Source: Botryococcus braunii (lineage: Eukaryota; Chlorophyta; Trebouxiophyceae). From it: 64,000 nt of DNA. The DNA is taken from positions 102,501-166,500 of the forward strand of contig KV908528.1 in NCBI GenBank assembly GCA_002005505.1, given 5' to 3'. Under the pieces are notes generated by a model. That model made no database searches. It was given only the letters and a program-made list of their open reading frames with translations, and was not told the DNA's origin. Within the stretch, counting starts at the first letter, position 1. Every line of letters starts with the position of its first letter. A program made the position numbers and the translations under genes. Below are positions 44,294 to 55,300 of the stretch, in pieces.

Positions 44294-44992
44294 TGTTGAG
44301 TTGTGAACATACATTATAGAATGCCTTGTGCTTTAGGTGATCTTCAAATGTACATTATTAGGATACGGGTCCACTATCCACATAAGGTACCTCGAGACAC
44401 GTTCGGATGAGGTCTATTTCGAACATAAGGTACAATCTGATCTAGATTACACGAGATGAAAGGACTATTAAAGCTGCGATTAACGCATAGTCGAGCAACT
44501 GGTTTGGAAAGATACTGGGCACATAAGGATGCCAGTCTTGTTCATGCAGTTGCATGTGTCTAAAGAGCAGACAGTCGTCAAGGACTGTAGCTGGAGAGGC
44601 ACGAACTTACGACCTGTCTGCTTGCTTACAGGTGCGGTGACGCAGGGTGGGTATTGGTAATGTGTTCATGTTTGATTGCTTGTTTGTAAGTGAACCATCT
44701 TAGTGTACAATCAAGTCTCCCAAACAGCTAAGGGACGGAGTCTTGATTGAGTATAGGAAGGTACTTGCTTTCAGCCGTCAGGAGCTTATCCGTGTGTAGA
44801 TGCTCATTGACAGATCAACATGTAACGGAACTGGTTTGGAAAGACACTGGGCACATAAGGATGCCAGTCTTGTTCATGCAGTTGCATGTGTCTAAAGAGG
44901 CAGACAGTCGTCAAGGACTGTAGCTGGAGAGGCACGAACTTACGACCTGTCTGCTTGCTTACAGGATACGCCACTGCCCATAACCTCTTACA
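44294..44992 (+). repeat. Element G 5' LTR with internal duplication
   Basis: 699 bp from TGTTGAGTTGTGAAC to CTCTTACA. The module occurs at 44497-44632 and 44829-44965. The end GCCCATAACCTCTTACA faces the primer site as an inverted repeat. Confidence 0.85.
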
Positions 44993-45005
44993 GGTTATGG
45001 GCCCA
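44993..45005 (+). promoter_or_regulatory. Element G primer binding site, initiator tRNA-Met anticodon arm
   Basis: GGTTATGGGCCCA directly after the LTR, identical to C, D and H. Confidence 0.8.
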
Positions 45006-45041
45006 CGCCCTTCCAGCTGAGCCAAGGGCAGACAGGAATGC

Positions 45042-45182
45042 ATGGCATCATCGGATGCATCTGTACTGGGTTTTCCACGGACTTGCCTGACGGCAAGAAG
45101 AAGTAAAAAAAGAACAACTGGATATTCACTCAGAAGGCCTACCTACAGAGTCTTCAATCTCTTGGAAGTTTTTTTTCCGTGA
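45042..45182 (+). pseudogene. ORF0 remnant in element G
   Basis: 46 codons from ATG 45042, beginning Met-Ala-Ser-Ser. It has a basic stretch (R-R-S-K-K-R-T) and R-R-P-T-Y-R-V-F, similar in place and pattern to R-P-P-T-Y in ORF0 of element C. It ends at TGA after a T8 run, where a frameshift is likely. The rest up to gag has no long frame. Confidence 0.4.
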
Positions 45183-45404
45183 AGTGACCTGAGATTATCA
45201 CCCGTCGTCGTTATCGTGAGACCGTCAGTAGGTCCGGGTGGTCAGGCAATTGAATTGCTGAAGAATATTTTGCATATCTTGCATAGTAAGGTTACACGCT
45301 AGACCTCGAAAGGGTGGAATACTTGAAAGTGCTGTGGTGTACGCCGGAAGGGTATACTTAAATCAGCTGTGTCAGGCTGAACGCGGTGAGAGGAAGTGAA
45401 GTGT

Positions 45405-46250
45405 ATGACCAGACCTCAAACTCGTTCTCAAAGCAAGGTTTCTGAAAGTAATCCCACCAGTACAGAGACTATGGCAACACCAGCAGGAGGCAGCACGGCC
45501 TCCTCAGGAGCTGGACAGTCAGGACAGACCACTGGAGGCACTGCAGCCAGCTCGTATGCATACACGATGAACTCCTCCAATCCCAAGATGTCTACGCAGC
45601 TGAAGGCTGATCGCACTAATTTCAGGGCCTGGCGTGAAGAGCTGGAGTCCTGCGCAATGCAAAAAGGAGCAATGGGAGCGTTGGAGACAGCCATGCCTAA
45701 GACCGCAGAGAATGCAGCAGTAAAACATTTCATTTTGCAGTTTGTCCCGTCCATGTGGCACGACGAAGTCAAACAGCGGGGGAGCGCTTTTGACTTCATT
45801 CAGTGGATGGCAGACCGCTGCACCGGAGGGAAGGACAGGGAAATCAACGAGAAGTGGATCAAGGGGCTCAAACAAGGCATGGTAAAGGGAGAGACAGTGC
45901 AAGAATGGTGCCACCGAGTCATCAGTATTGCCGCCTCCCTAGAGGCCAATAACCATCAGCTGAGCGACCGCCAGATCTGCAGGTATATGTATAAGGGGCT
46001 ACCTGCAGTCTTGCAGAACGACGCTTGGGCAATTACCTCCGCCAAGTCAGACCCCTACAACATGCTGGAGACGATCCTCACTGCCATTGAGAACTTGGAG
46101 TACCAGGATATCCCGTTGGCAGAGTCAGTGCAAGTCACAGCATCAGCTGCAGCAGTTATGGCAGCAGCAGTAGCAGCAGCCGTGCCAGCTCAGGGTGGAA
46201 TCCCTGGGTGTTGTGTTTGGTATCAGTACAGAACGGAATCCGAAGATTAA
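45405..46250 (+). pseudogene. gag: Copia G gag, 3'-truncated
   Basis: ATG 45405 (M-T-R-P-Q-T-R-S-Q-S) opens a Ser/Thr/Gly-rich N-terminus. A copia Gag core similar to element D follows (N-S-S-N-P-K-M-S-T-Q-L, N-F-R-A-W-R-E-E-L-E-S-C, W-I-K-G-L-K-Q-G-M-V-K-G-E-T-V, Y-K-G-L-P-A-V-L), then an Ala-rich stretch. Retroelement similarity ends near 46205, before any zinc knuckle, and the frame runs on 15 codons into foreign DNA. It forms particles in intact relatives; this copy is broken. Confidence 0.75.
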
Positions 46251-46482
46251 AGTTGGAATTAGTGAGCTAGACGGCTCCCTGCCGTCCCAAGGCCTTCGGC
46301 CTTGGCGTCCTTTGGGATCCCATAAATGGATCCTTTAGGACAGGCGTCCAGTAGGATCCTACTTATGGGATCCTTTGGACTAGTCCGATAACCCCTCCTG
46401 AGTTTCAGGACATGCACGCCAGCTGTCCGCCAGCTGGAGAGATGCTTCAAGACTAGGCCATGGCCACGTCAGCCTTGGATTC
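46205..46482. repeat. Hairpin-rich segment between G gag and E LTR
   Basis: Contains an imperfect inverted repeat of about 33-bp arms (roughly 46308-46380, built on GGATCCCATAA/TTATGGGATCC) and a short CCAAGGCC/GGCCTTGG hairpin (46288-46306). Identity unknown. The 5 bp before E are GATTC, the expected E target duplication. Confidence 0.5.
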
Positions 46483-47174
46483 TGTTAGGTTATGGGCTTG
46501 GCGTATTCCTGTGCAGTGGCGGCACGGAGGGTGTGAGTCAAAGTTCGCTCTACTGTGTGACGAAGAGTAGAGTCTAGAACATGAACAATCAAGGACTGAT
46601 TGGGCAACTTTAAGGAAACACCCGGAGTGCTTGTGAAGTCCCAAACAAGTCTATTACAATTGCTCACTTGCTCTCTCTTAACAACGGAATTTAAACTATC
46701 CTAACTGGTACGTACTCAGAAAGGATCAATCTCATTGTCCGATGATAAGGTAGCCAAGCACATACACATAACATGAAATATTAAGGTCAACAAAGCCTCA
46801 AATCTCCCTATCTATTCACCATCACGTTACCTGTGCAGTGGCGGCACGGAGGGTGTGAGTCAAAGTTCGCTCTACTGTGTGACGAAGAGTAGAGTCTAGA
46901 ACATGAACAATCAAGGACTGATTGGGCAACTTTAAGGAAACACCCGGAGTGCTTGTGAAGTCCCAAACAAGTGCCTTGCCTCTCCGTGCTAGCACCACTA
47001 CCTTCCTGCACTAAACGTGTCTGTAACTTGCGTTATCTTTATCTTCGTTCAAATTGTTCCTAACCGCTAAGTCTTTGTAGTTTCGCCCATATTAGTCATT
47101 TATTATTGTCACTGACGGAATAGCCACTATTACTCCACTGAGGGAAAGGCATAAATAACTCATCCAATACAACA
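46483..47174 (-). repeat. Element E 3' LTR with internal duplication
   Basis: 692 bp (plus-strand TGTTAGG ... ATACAACA). The module of 143 bp occurs at 46508-46650 and 46830-46972. The U3 end matches the C LTR (GCCTTTCCCTCAG...AGTAATAGTGGC). The polypurine tract complement CTTCCCCTTGCC follows at 47175. Confidence 0.88.
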
Positions 47175-47192
47175 CTTCCCCTTGCCTTTTCC

Positions 47193-50100
47193 TCACCAGA
47201 ACTTGGCAAGACCCAGTGAGTTTCTATGACCCTGAAACACTAATTTTACTAGAGGTTTAGTGAAGATGTCAGCCACATTTCTGGCAGACTGAATGTATTT
47301 GAAGTCAACCTGCCCCTTTGCAATAGCTTCACGAGCAAAGTGACAGCTGATTGCAATGTGTTTGGTATGTTTAGAATACACTGGATTCCTGAGATGGTTG
47401 ATGCACCCTTGGTTATCACAATGTATCTTCACTATCCAGGGTAACACACCAATTTCCTCTAGGAATCCCCTCAGCCAATTAGCTTCCTTCACAACAGCAC
47501 TTGCTGCCATGAATTCTGCTTCTACTGTGGAAGTAGCCACAGCAGATTGCTTTTTACTTCCCCACACAACTGCTCCTCCAAACACAGTAAGAACGAAGCC
47601 GGTGGTGGAGAAACGGTGGTCTTGATCCCCACCGTAATCAGCATCAACATATCCCTCCAACTCTGTTTCTTTTCCACCAAGGATCAGAACCAGGTCTCGG
47701 GTTCCCTTAAGATATTTCAACACACGGATTGCCTCATTCCAGTGTGCTGTTGTGGGTGACATCCTGTACCTCGACAGAACTCCTACAGCCTGGGATATAT
47801 CAGGACGAGTGGTGTTAGCTATGTAGAGTAGTGACCCTACTAACTCACAGTATCGATGACCAGGAGGCAGAACACTCCCAGCACCAATACTATCACTCCC
47901 ATCCTTAGGTGCAGGCATCTGAGACATTACAAAATCTTTTGTCATTGGGGTATCGGGCCCAACTGACTCAAGATCAAGACCAAACTTCTCCACAAGTGCA
48001 TCTATCTTAGGAATGCAACTCAGGGAGATTAACCCCTTCTCTCTATCTCTCATGACTTGACAACCTAAGAAATCCTTCACTTCCCCTAAATCGTGGATAG
48101 TGAATTCTTTCTTGAGAAGCTCTTTCACTCTCTCCACCTCTGACATGCTCTTGGATACAATCAAGAGATCATCTACATAAATTAGCACATAGGATTTACC
48201 CCCATCTTCAGTGCATCTCACATAAACTCCAGCATCACTCTTGCACACCTCATACCCCATGACTTCAAGTTTGTCATTCAGGGTTTTATGCCAGGCCCGT
48301 GGGGCCTGCTTTAGGCCATACAGTGCCTTTTTGAGTCGACACACGGTATTGCGATCACCATTCTCAAATCCAGGAGGTTGCGTTACATACACTTCTTCCT
48401 CCAGCTCACCATTGAGAAAAGCTGTCTTAACATCTACCTGGTGAATCTCATAACCTTCCCTAGCAGCCACAGCTAGCAAGGTTCTCCTAGCTCCATAGCT
48501 GCTGGTGGGTGCAAAGACCTCCATGACATCTACTCCAGGAATTTGTCGACAACCCTGAGCAACCAATCTTGCCTTGAATCTCAACACATTGCCATGTGCA
48601 TCCATTTTCACTGAGAAAATCCAGTGAACTGGTATTACCTTATGCCCATGAGGTCTGGGAACATATTCCATAACCTCATGGGTGTCTAATGAATTCTGCT
48701 CTTCTTGCATCGCAGCCTTCCAGTATTCCCACTGAGGAGACATCTGAGCTTCTCTTAAATTAGAGGGAACATGGATTTTACCAAATCTAACCCCAGTGTG
48801 CTTCCCCTCCTCTCCCTTGCCCTTGGGAGAATCGTTGGTTGCACCCTCAGAACCCACTACTCTTCCACTGACACTCGCCGCACTACAGCTAGCTTTTCTC
48901 TCAGTGGTATCAGGGCTTTCTCGCATGTTTCTCTCTCTCTTGGATTCGCACCTCGCACTGCTCAACTTGTTGCCTCGCACGCTCACATCTTCCTCCCAAA
49001 CACAGGTACCTCCCGGGAAGCATCCATAGTCTGGAGGTTTCTCACATTGTCTGAGCTTCCGGTTCACCTCCACATCCACACTCTGACACATCCTCTCAAG
49101 CTCAGGCTCTTGAGGGCTCTCACAGGCAGAGGGAGGTAGGCTCTGGTCACCCCTTTTCTTCCCCTTCCTTTCTTGACTTGTATGTCTCTGACTTTCACGT
49201 TGTGTCACAAGAGTCTGTGACCTCTCATCCCTGACATCCTTCTCCCAGACACAGGTACCTCTCAGGCTGCACTTGTAATTTGGTGGTACCACACATTGTC
49301 CGTGCACCTGATTCACCTCCTCTTCTCGGCTCTCACACAAGTACTGGGATGCTGACCCAGTACTGCTCGCACAGACATTTCTGGCTGATTCCGAGAGAGT
49401 GGAATGTCTCCTCTCAGGACTGTGGCTGTCACCACCTTCCCCTACCAGTTCATGCCACTGATGGGGAGAGCCAGATGTTTCCACACAGGTCTCACCACTG
49501 ACATGACACTCATTCACTGGACAGGACCCACCCGTGCAACTCAGCTCCCTGGGACCATTTGCAGTCATGACTGTGGCTGCCCCCCTCTCATCACTAACAT
49601 GAAAATCAGGGCTCTCAGACAGGCACTCATCTATCTCCACTTCCCCTGGTCCCTGTGACTGTGTGTCACTTTCTGTTAGCCCCACTCTGTCTCTGCTCTC
49701 ACCCACCTCCTGTGACAGCAGGAGTTCTCTTGCAAGTGTTCGTTGCTCATGCCTCTGGGCTCTTGTTAGCCCATCAGCAGCCAAATTGGAGTTCTCCAGG
49801 CTTGTTGGTCTGAGAGACTCTTGAGCTCGCATCATTTGTTGCTGTAGTCCCGAGTCCGAATGAATGCCGCGGGCCAGGTCCAGAGCTGCTTCGATGGTCC
49901 TTCGGATCTCCGCGGGAGCAGTGGATCTCTGGGGGTCAGGCTCGGGCTCAGCCTTCCCAGAGGGTCCTGGACATTCTGAGTCTGTGTCTTCCTGGGAAAT
50001 GTGTGAATGTACTGTCTCGACTGATGAGTCCTGGATCTCTGCCTCACTGTCGTCTCCACAAGATACCTTAACTGGCTCTGGGTGCTGTTTGGTAGTGCTG

Positions 50101-51646
50101 GGTTCAGAGGGAACAGGGGACAGAAATTCCTCAGACTGAGCAGGAGTCACACTGAGACCAACACGAGAGGCCCCTCTGAGATGCTCCACAAAGATGACAT
50201 CTCTGCTCTCTCGCCATATACCCCCACCCATGTATATCCGATAGGCTTTGGAGGAGGCTGAATAACCTGTGAGCATTCCTGGCACAGTTTTTGGTGCAAA
50301 GACTGGCCTCTGGACATCTGGGATATGCACATATGCAAGACAACCCCATGTGCGCAGGAGTGAGACATCAGGCTTATATCCCCAGAATAATTCAAAGGGG
50401 GTAAGGTCCCTGCCTGTGCTTGGGCCCATGTTAAGCAGGGTGCATGCTGTCTCCAGGGCTTCTTTCCAGAGGGTGGGACTGGCAGCAGCAAAGCTCAGGA
50501 TAGTCCGGGTTCTTTCCTTCAGGGTTCGGTTGGCTCGTTCAGCTGCTCCATTCTGCTGTGGGGTGTATGGGGCAGAGGTCTCCAGCTTAGTCCCCTGGGA
50601 GGCACAGAACTCCTTGAACCGGGCATTAAGAAATTCAGTTCCTCTGTCACATCTGACACACTTCACAGTGGTTTTTCGTTGTGTCTGCCAGTAAACAAGT
50701 AAGTCCCTGACAGCTGCACTGATGGTGTCTTTGGACTTTACTGGAATAACTGCTTTCCACTGTGAGGCTTCATCCAGTACAGTAACCCAGAAACGTTCAC
50801 CAGTAATGGCTGCAGGTGTAATAGGACCCACAGTGTCTATGTGTACTCGATCCAGGGGTTCCAAGGCAGGTCTGGTACTGATTCCGAAGGAGGGTCTGGC
50901 AGTCTTTCCTTCAATACACGCTTCACAGTGTACCGGGCAATCAGTGCAGGGAGAGAGAGAGGTGTCAATCCCAGTCACCAGGTTCTCCTTAGCAAGACGC
51001 TGCATCCACGTTTCTCCAGGGTGTCCCATTCTGCTATGCCACAAGTAACGTTTGGCACAGCTGTGTGATAAGATACTGGATTTTGGCTGTTTGGTTGCAC
51101 TGGCTGCATGCTTTGAGGTGCTGTTTCCTCTCACTGCAACTACACTATGAATGTAGTACAGTCCCATCTCTGCAGTGACCTGAGCTCTCCAGTGGTTTGG
51201 TCCACTGACATACGAAAAGGCACCCACATTGTCTGTTTGGAATATTGCACCATCCCTAAGGGCAGCAGATACTGACAGGATGTTGGTGGTAGCTGAAGGG
51301 ACACACTGCACATGGTGGATCCAGAGGGGAATGCGTTGCGGGCTCAAAATGCAGACTGACCCAGATGCAATAATACACCCAGTGGCATCAGAGGTGGCCA
51401 AGTGCAGGGGAATTGGTTTGGCATGGATGATAGGGTTATGCAGCAATGCCACGTCATTTACTAGGTGGACCGAGGCCCCACTGTCAACCAGCCAGGAGTG
51501 CTGCAGGGGTTTACTGATAGTACTGTCCAGGACATTGTGAGATATTGTGTACAGCATACCTTCAGGAGGAGGTGGAGGTGGAGCAGGAGGCTGAAACCAA
51601 GCAGGGAAGGCATCTGCACCATGATGGGCCAGTTGGGCTACTGGGG
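47193..51646 (-). CDS. pol: Copia E Pol: protease, integrase, RT, RNase H
   Basis: Continuous frame of about 1480 codons (1454 from ATG 51557, open upstream to the D insertion). The order is protease W-L-V-D-S-G-A-S-V-H-L-V-N-D; GAG-pre-integrase W-H-S-R-M-G-H-P-G with C-P-V-H-C-E-A-C; integrase D in V-H-I-D-T-V-G-P, D in R-C-D-R-G-T-E-F, E in G-A-A-E-R-A-N-R-T; a long Ser/Glu-rich linker; RT with Y-V-D-D near 48170-48181; and RNase H with V-D-A-D-Y-G-G-D and H-C-D-N-Q-G. The stop is just before the polypurine tract. All catalytic residues are present, so it was functional until split from gag. It is in the -1 frame relative to E gag. Confidence 0.92.
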
Positions 51647-51651
51647 GATGG

Positions 51652-52345
51652 TGTGAAAGGTTATGGGCAATCGGCTTTCCCTGTACAAAGCAGACAGGTC
51701 GTCAATAGACGAAGTTACTCCAGCTACAGTCCGTACGACTGTCTGCTGAGTGCCACACACAACTGTCGGACAAGACTAGCATCTGGTGATGCCCAGCATC
51801 TTTCACAACCAGTTCCGTTACATCATTATCTTGTACACAAGCACCGATCAAGCAATCACTAGATAAGGCTCTAGACGGCTACGTTCAAGTACATGCCTAT
51901 ACTCCCTGAAGTCACTGTCCCTTATCTGTTTGAGTGACTACAGGGTACACTAAGCTTGTTCACTCTCACAATAGCAACAATGATACAACACACACTGCCG
52001 CACCGTACCTGTACAAAGCAGACAGGTCGTCAATAGACGAAGTTACTCCTGCTACAGTCCGTACGACTGTCTGCTGAGTGCCACACACAACTGTCGGACA
52101 AGACTAGCATCTGGTGATGCCCAGCATCTTTCACAACCAGTTGGTATTCACTCCGGTGGGGCAGCCTTAAGAGTTCATCCGACAAACGTGTGATCTAGAT
52201 AGGATTGTGCCTTATGTTCGAAAACGTCCAGAATCTGCCGTGTCTCAAGGTACCTTATGTTCTCAATGGACCCATATCCTAATAGTGCACACATGAAGAT
52301 CACTTAAAGCACAAGGCATTCAATAATAATGTTCAGAACTCAACA
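51652..52345 (-). repeat. Element D 3' LTR with internal duplication
   Basis: The module of 135 bp occurs at 51680-51814 and 52008-52142. Plus-strand ends TGTGAAAGG and CTCAACA. Polypurine tract complement CTTCCCCTTGCC follows at 52346. Confidence 0.95.
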
Positions 52346-52365
52346 CTTCCCCTTGCCTGCATGCT

Positions 52366-55300
52366 TTAAGTGTATCTTCTCAAACCTAGTGAATCACGAT
52401 GACCAACAAACACGGGCTTGGCAAGTGGCTTGGTCATAATGTCAGCCACATTGCGTGCAGATTCCACATAGAGGATATCTACCTGCCCAAGTGCCATAGC
52501 TTCCCTAGCGTAGTGGAAGCTTACTGCAACGTGCTTTGTGAATTTGGAATACAGGGGGTTCCGTAAATTAGAAATGCATCCTTGGTTGTCACAGAAAATT
52601 TTGACCCTCCAAGGTGCAGCCCCTATCTCTTCCAAGAAGCCCCTTAGCCAGTTGGCTTCCTTCACAATATGGCCAGCTGCCATAAACTCAGCTTGCACAG
52701 TTGAGGTAGCAACTGAGCTCTGCTTCTTGCTTCCCCAAACCACGGCACTACCATAGACTGATAGAACATAGCCAGTGGTGGAATACCTGTGGTCCAGGTC
52801 CCCAGCATAGTCGGCATCAACATAGCCTTCTAGCTCAGGGCCCTTTCCACCCAGAGTAAGAGCTAACTCTCTGGTATCTCTCAAGTACTTCAGCACTCGA
52901 ATGGCCTCATTCCAGTGTGAGGTAGTGGGTGTCATTCTATACCTTGACAACACTCCAACAGCCTGAGAAATGTCAGGCCGGGTCGTATTGGCTATGTACA
53001 GTAACGATCCAATTAACTCGCAGTATCGATGACCAGGTGGCAGAGGGGTACCAGCCCCATGTGACATACCATCTGAGGACTCGGGTCTGCTGCTAGCCAC
53101 GAAGTCCTTGGACATGGGGGTATCAACCCCACGTCCATCATCAGCAACGCCAAACTTCTCCACAAGAGCATCAATCTTGGGAGTGCAACTCATGGAAATA
53201 GTGCCCTGAACTCTATTGCGTAGGACCTGACACCCCAGGAAATCATTCACCTCTCCCAAATCATGGATGGTGAAGTCCTTCTTCAATAACTCTTTCCCCC
53301 ACTCAATCTCTGCAACCACTCTGGCAACTATGAGAAGATCATCGACATAAACAAGAATAAACGACAGATTACCATCAGGGGCCCTCCTGATGTATACCCC
53401 AGCGTCGCTCTTGCACACACTATACCCCATCACGCTCAACTTGTCGCTCAAGGTCTTGTGCCAAGCCCGTGGGGCTTGCTTAAGACCGTAGAGTGCCTTC
53501 CTGAGCTTGCACACAACTCTCGTGTTGCCATTCTCAAATCCTGGTGGTTGGGTTACATAGACCTCTTCCTCCAACTCCCCATTGAGAAAAGCTGTCTTGA
53601 TATCCACTTGGTGGATCTCAAGATTTTGTGTGGCAGCCACTGCCAGCACAGCTCTCCTAGCACCATAGCTGCTGGTAGGTGCAAAAACCTCACCAACATC
53701 TATACCAGGAATCTGTCTGCAACCCTGGGCAACCAATCTTGCTTTAAACCGAGTGACATTCCCATGTGCATCGTTTTTTGTAGAAAAAATCCAATGAACA
53801 GGGATAACTTTCTGCCCATGGGGTCTTTCCACATACTGCATAACCTCATGGGTGTCTAAAGACTCCATCTCCTCTTGCATTGCCTGCTGCCAAAACTCCC
53901 ACTGAGGTGAGCGCTGGGCTTCCCTCAAGTTTGAGGGCACGTGAACTTTTCCCAACGTGACAGAAGGTACACTCTGTACCTTATGCTGTGGTGCAGCAGG
54001 GCTGTCAGCCTTACTGATGCTGTTCCCTTCTCTCTCTCTCTCTCCCTGGTTGCCAGAATAAGGTACATTATGTACCTTATGCTGGGACTGGGCAGTACTG
54101 CCGGGATTATCTGATTCCTTCTCAAGTCTCTCTCTCTCTCCTTGACTACTGGACTCATGTGCAGCACCCTTACATTCTCGCACCTTCCGCAATGCAGAGG
54201 GGAGCAGCAGCTCTCTCTCTCTCCTGGACTCACACTTGGGCACACTACCCAGACTTGCCTGAGCTGCGCCTACAATGTCAGCCTGCACACCATAAGCATG
54301 ACTAGCCAGTGACTGGGATTGGGCACCAGCTTCCCCTACTGCTGGCATGTCTAACCCACTGCTCTCATCTCTTACATCTGCACCGAACATAGCCTCGACT
54401 GTCTCAACCTGCCCCTGCATATCAGGGAGACCAACCATGTTTGGCTCACTCACAATTGCCTGACCTGGGTCAGGGGCATGCAATGGGATGTCAGAATGCT
54501 CTCTCCTAGCCACGCGCTGTACATAACGCTGCTCCCTTGTAAGGGTGGTCCCTGGAGGAAGGGGAATTTGTGACTTCCCCTGCATTCGCAACCCCTCTTG
54601 TACCTTCTGCATTTTTTCTACCTGGGATTGAGTTTCTACACCCCCCCTGGCCAGATTCTGCATATGCTCAAGCACCGACCACGAGTGCTGAGATGGTTCT
54701 GGGGTCCCAACAGTAGAATCCAGGCTGGTGGGGTTTCCTTGGTCATGTGCTGCTGTGGTCCCGTCTCCAGACTGATCCCCAGCACAAAGTCCAGAGGTCC
54801 CAGGAGCCCCAGTGGAAAGCGTCTCCACTCCATGGTCATCCTCCTCATCCCAGAACGTGGGTGGAGCAGCAGAGGGAATTGCTTGAGGCGTTGCCAGATT
54901 CTCACTGCCAAGGGGGGGTGATATCCTAGAATCATAGACAGACCCAGGCTGGACCTTTGATAGACCCACTCTCTCAGCCCCCCTCAAGTGCTCGATAAAG
55001 CTGACGTCCCTACTCTCCTTCCACACTCCATTCCCCACGTACACACGATACGCTTTAGACTGGGGACAATAACCAGTAAACATCCCAGGGATGGTCTTGG
55101 GCCCAAAAACAGACCTTTGGCCACTGGGAATGTGCACATGGGCTACACAGCCAAACGTGCGCAGCACAGACACATCAGGTTTGACACCAAAGAATAATTC
55201 CATGGGGGTCAGGGACCTGCCTGAAGTAGGACCCACATTGTAGAGGAGGGTAGCTGTCTCAAGCGCCTCCTTCCAAAGGGAGGGGTCTGCTGCAGCATGG

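Larger units (their letters stand above)
44294..46204 (+). mobile_element. Ty1/copia element G, 5' portion (cut downstream)
   Basis: Plus-strand 5' LTR (44294-44992), primer site, ORF0 remnant and gag. It leaves copia homology at about 46205, enters an unknown hairpin-rich segment, and then reaches element E at 46483. The remaining pol and 3' LTR are not in the window. Confidence 0.8.

Noticed and set aside
54598..54935. Open frames antisense to the D and F polyproteins (also 53458-53859 and 61548-61949)
   Set aside because: Shadows of the Gag-Pol codons on the other strand, present identically in both twins for that reason alone.
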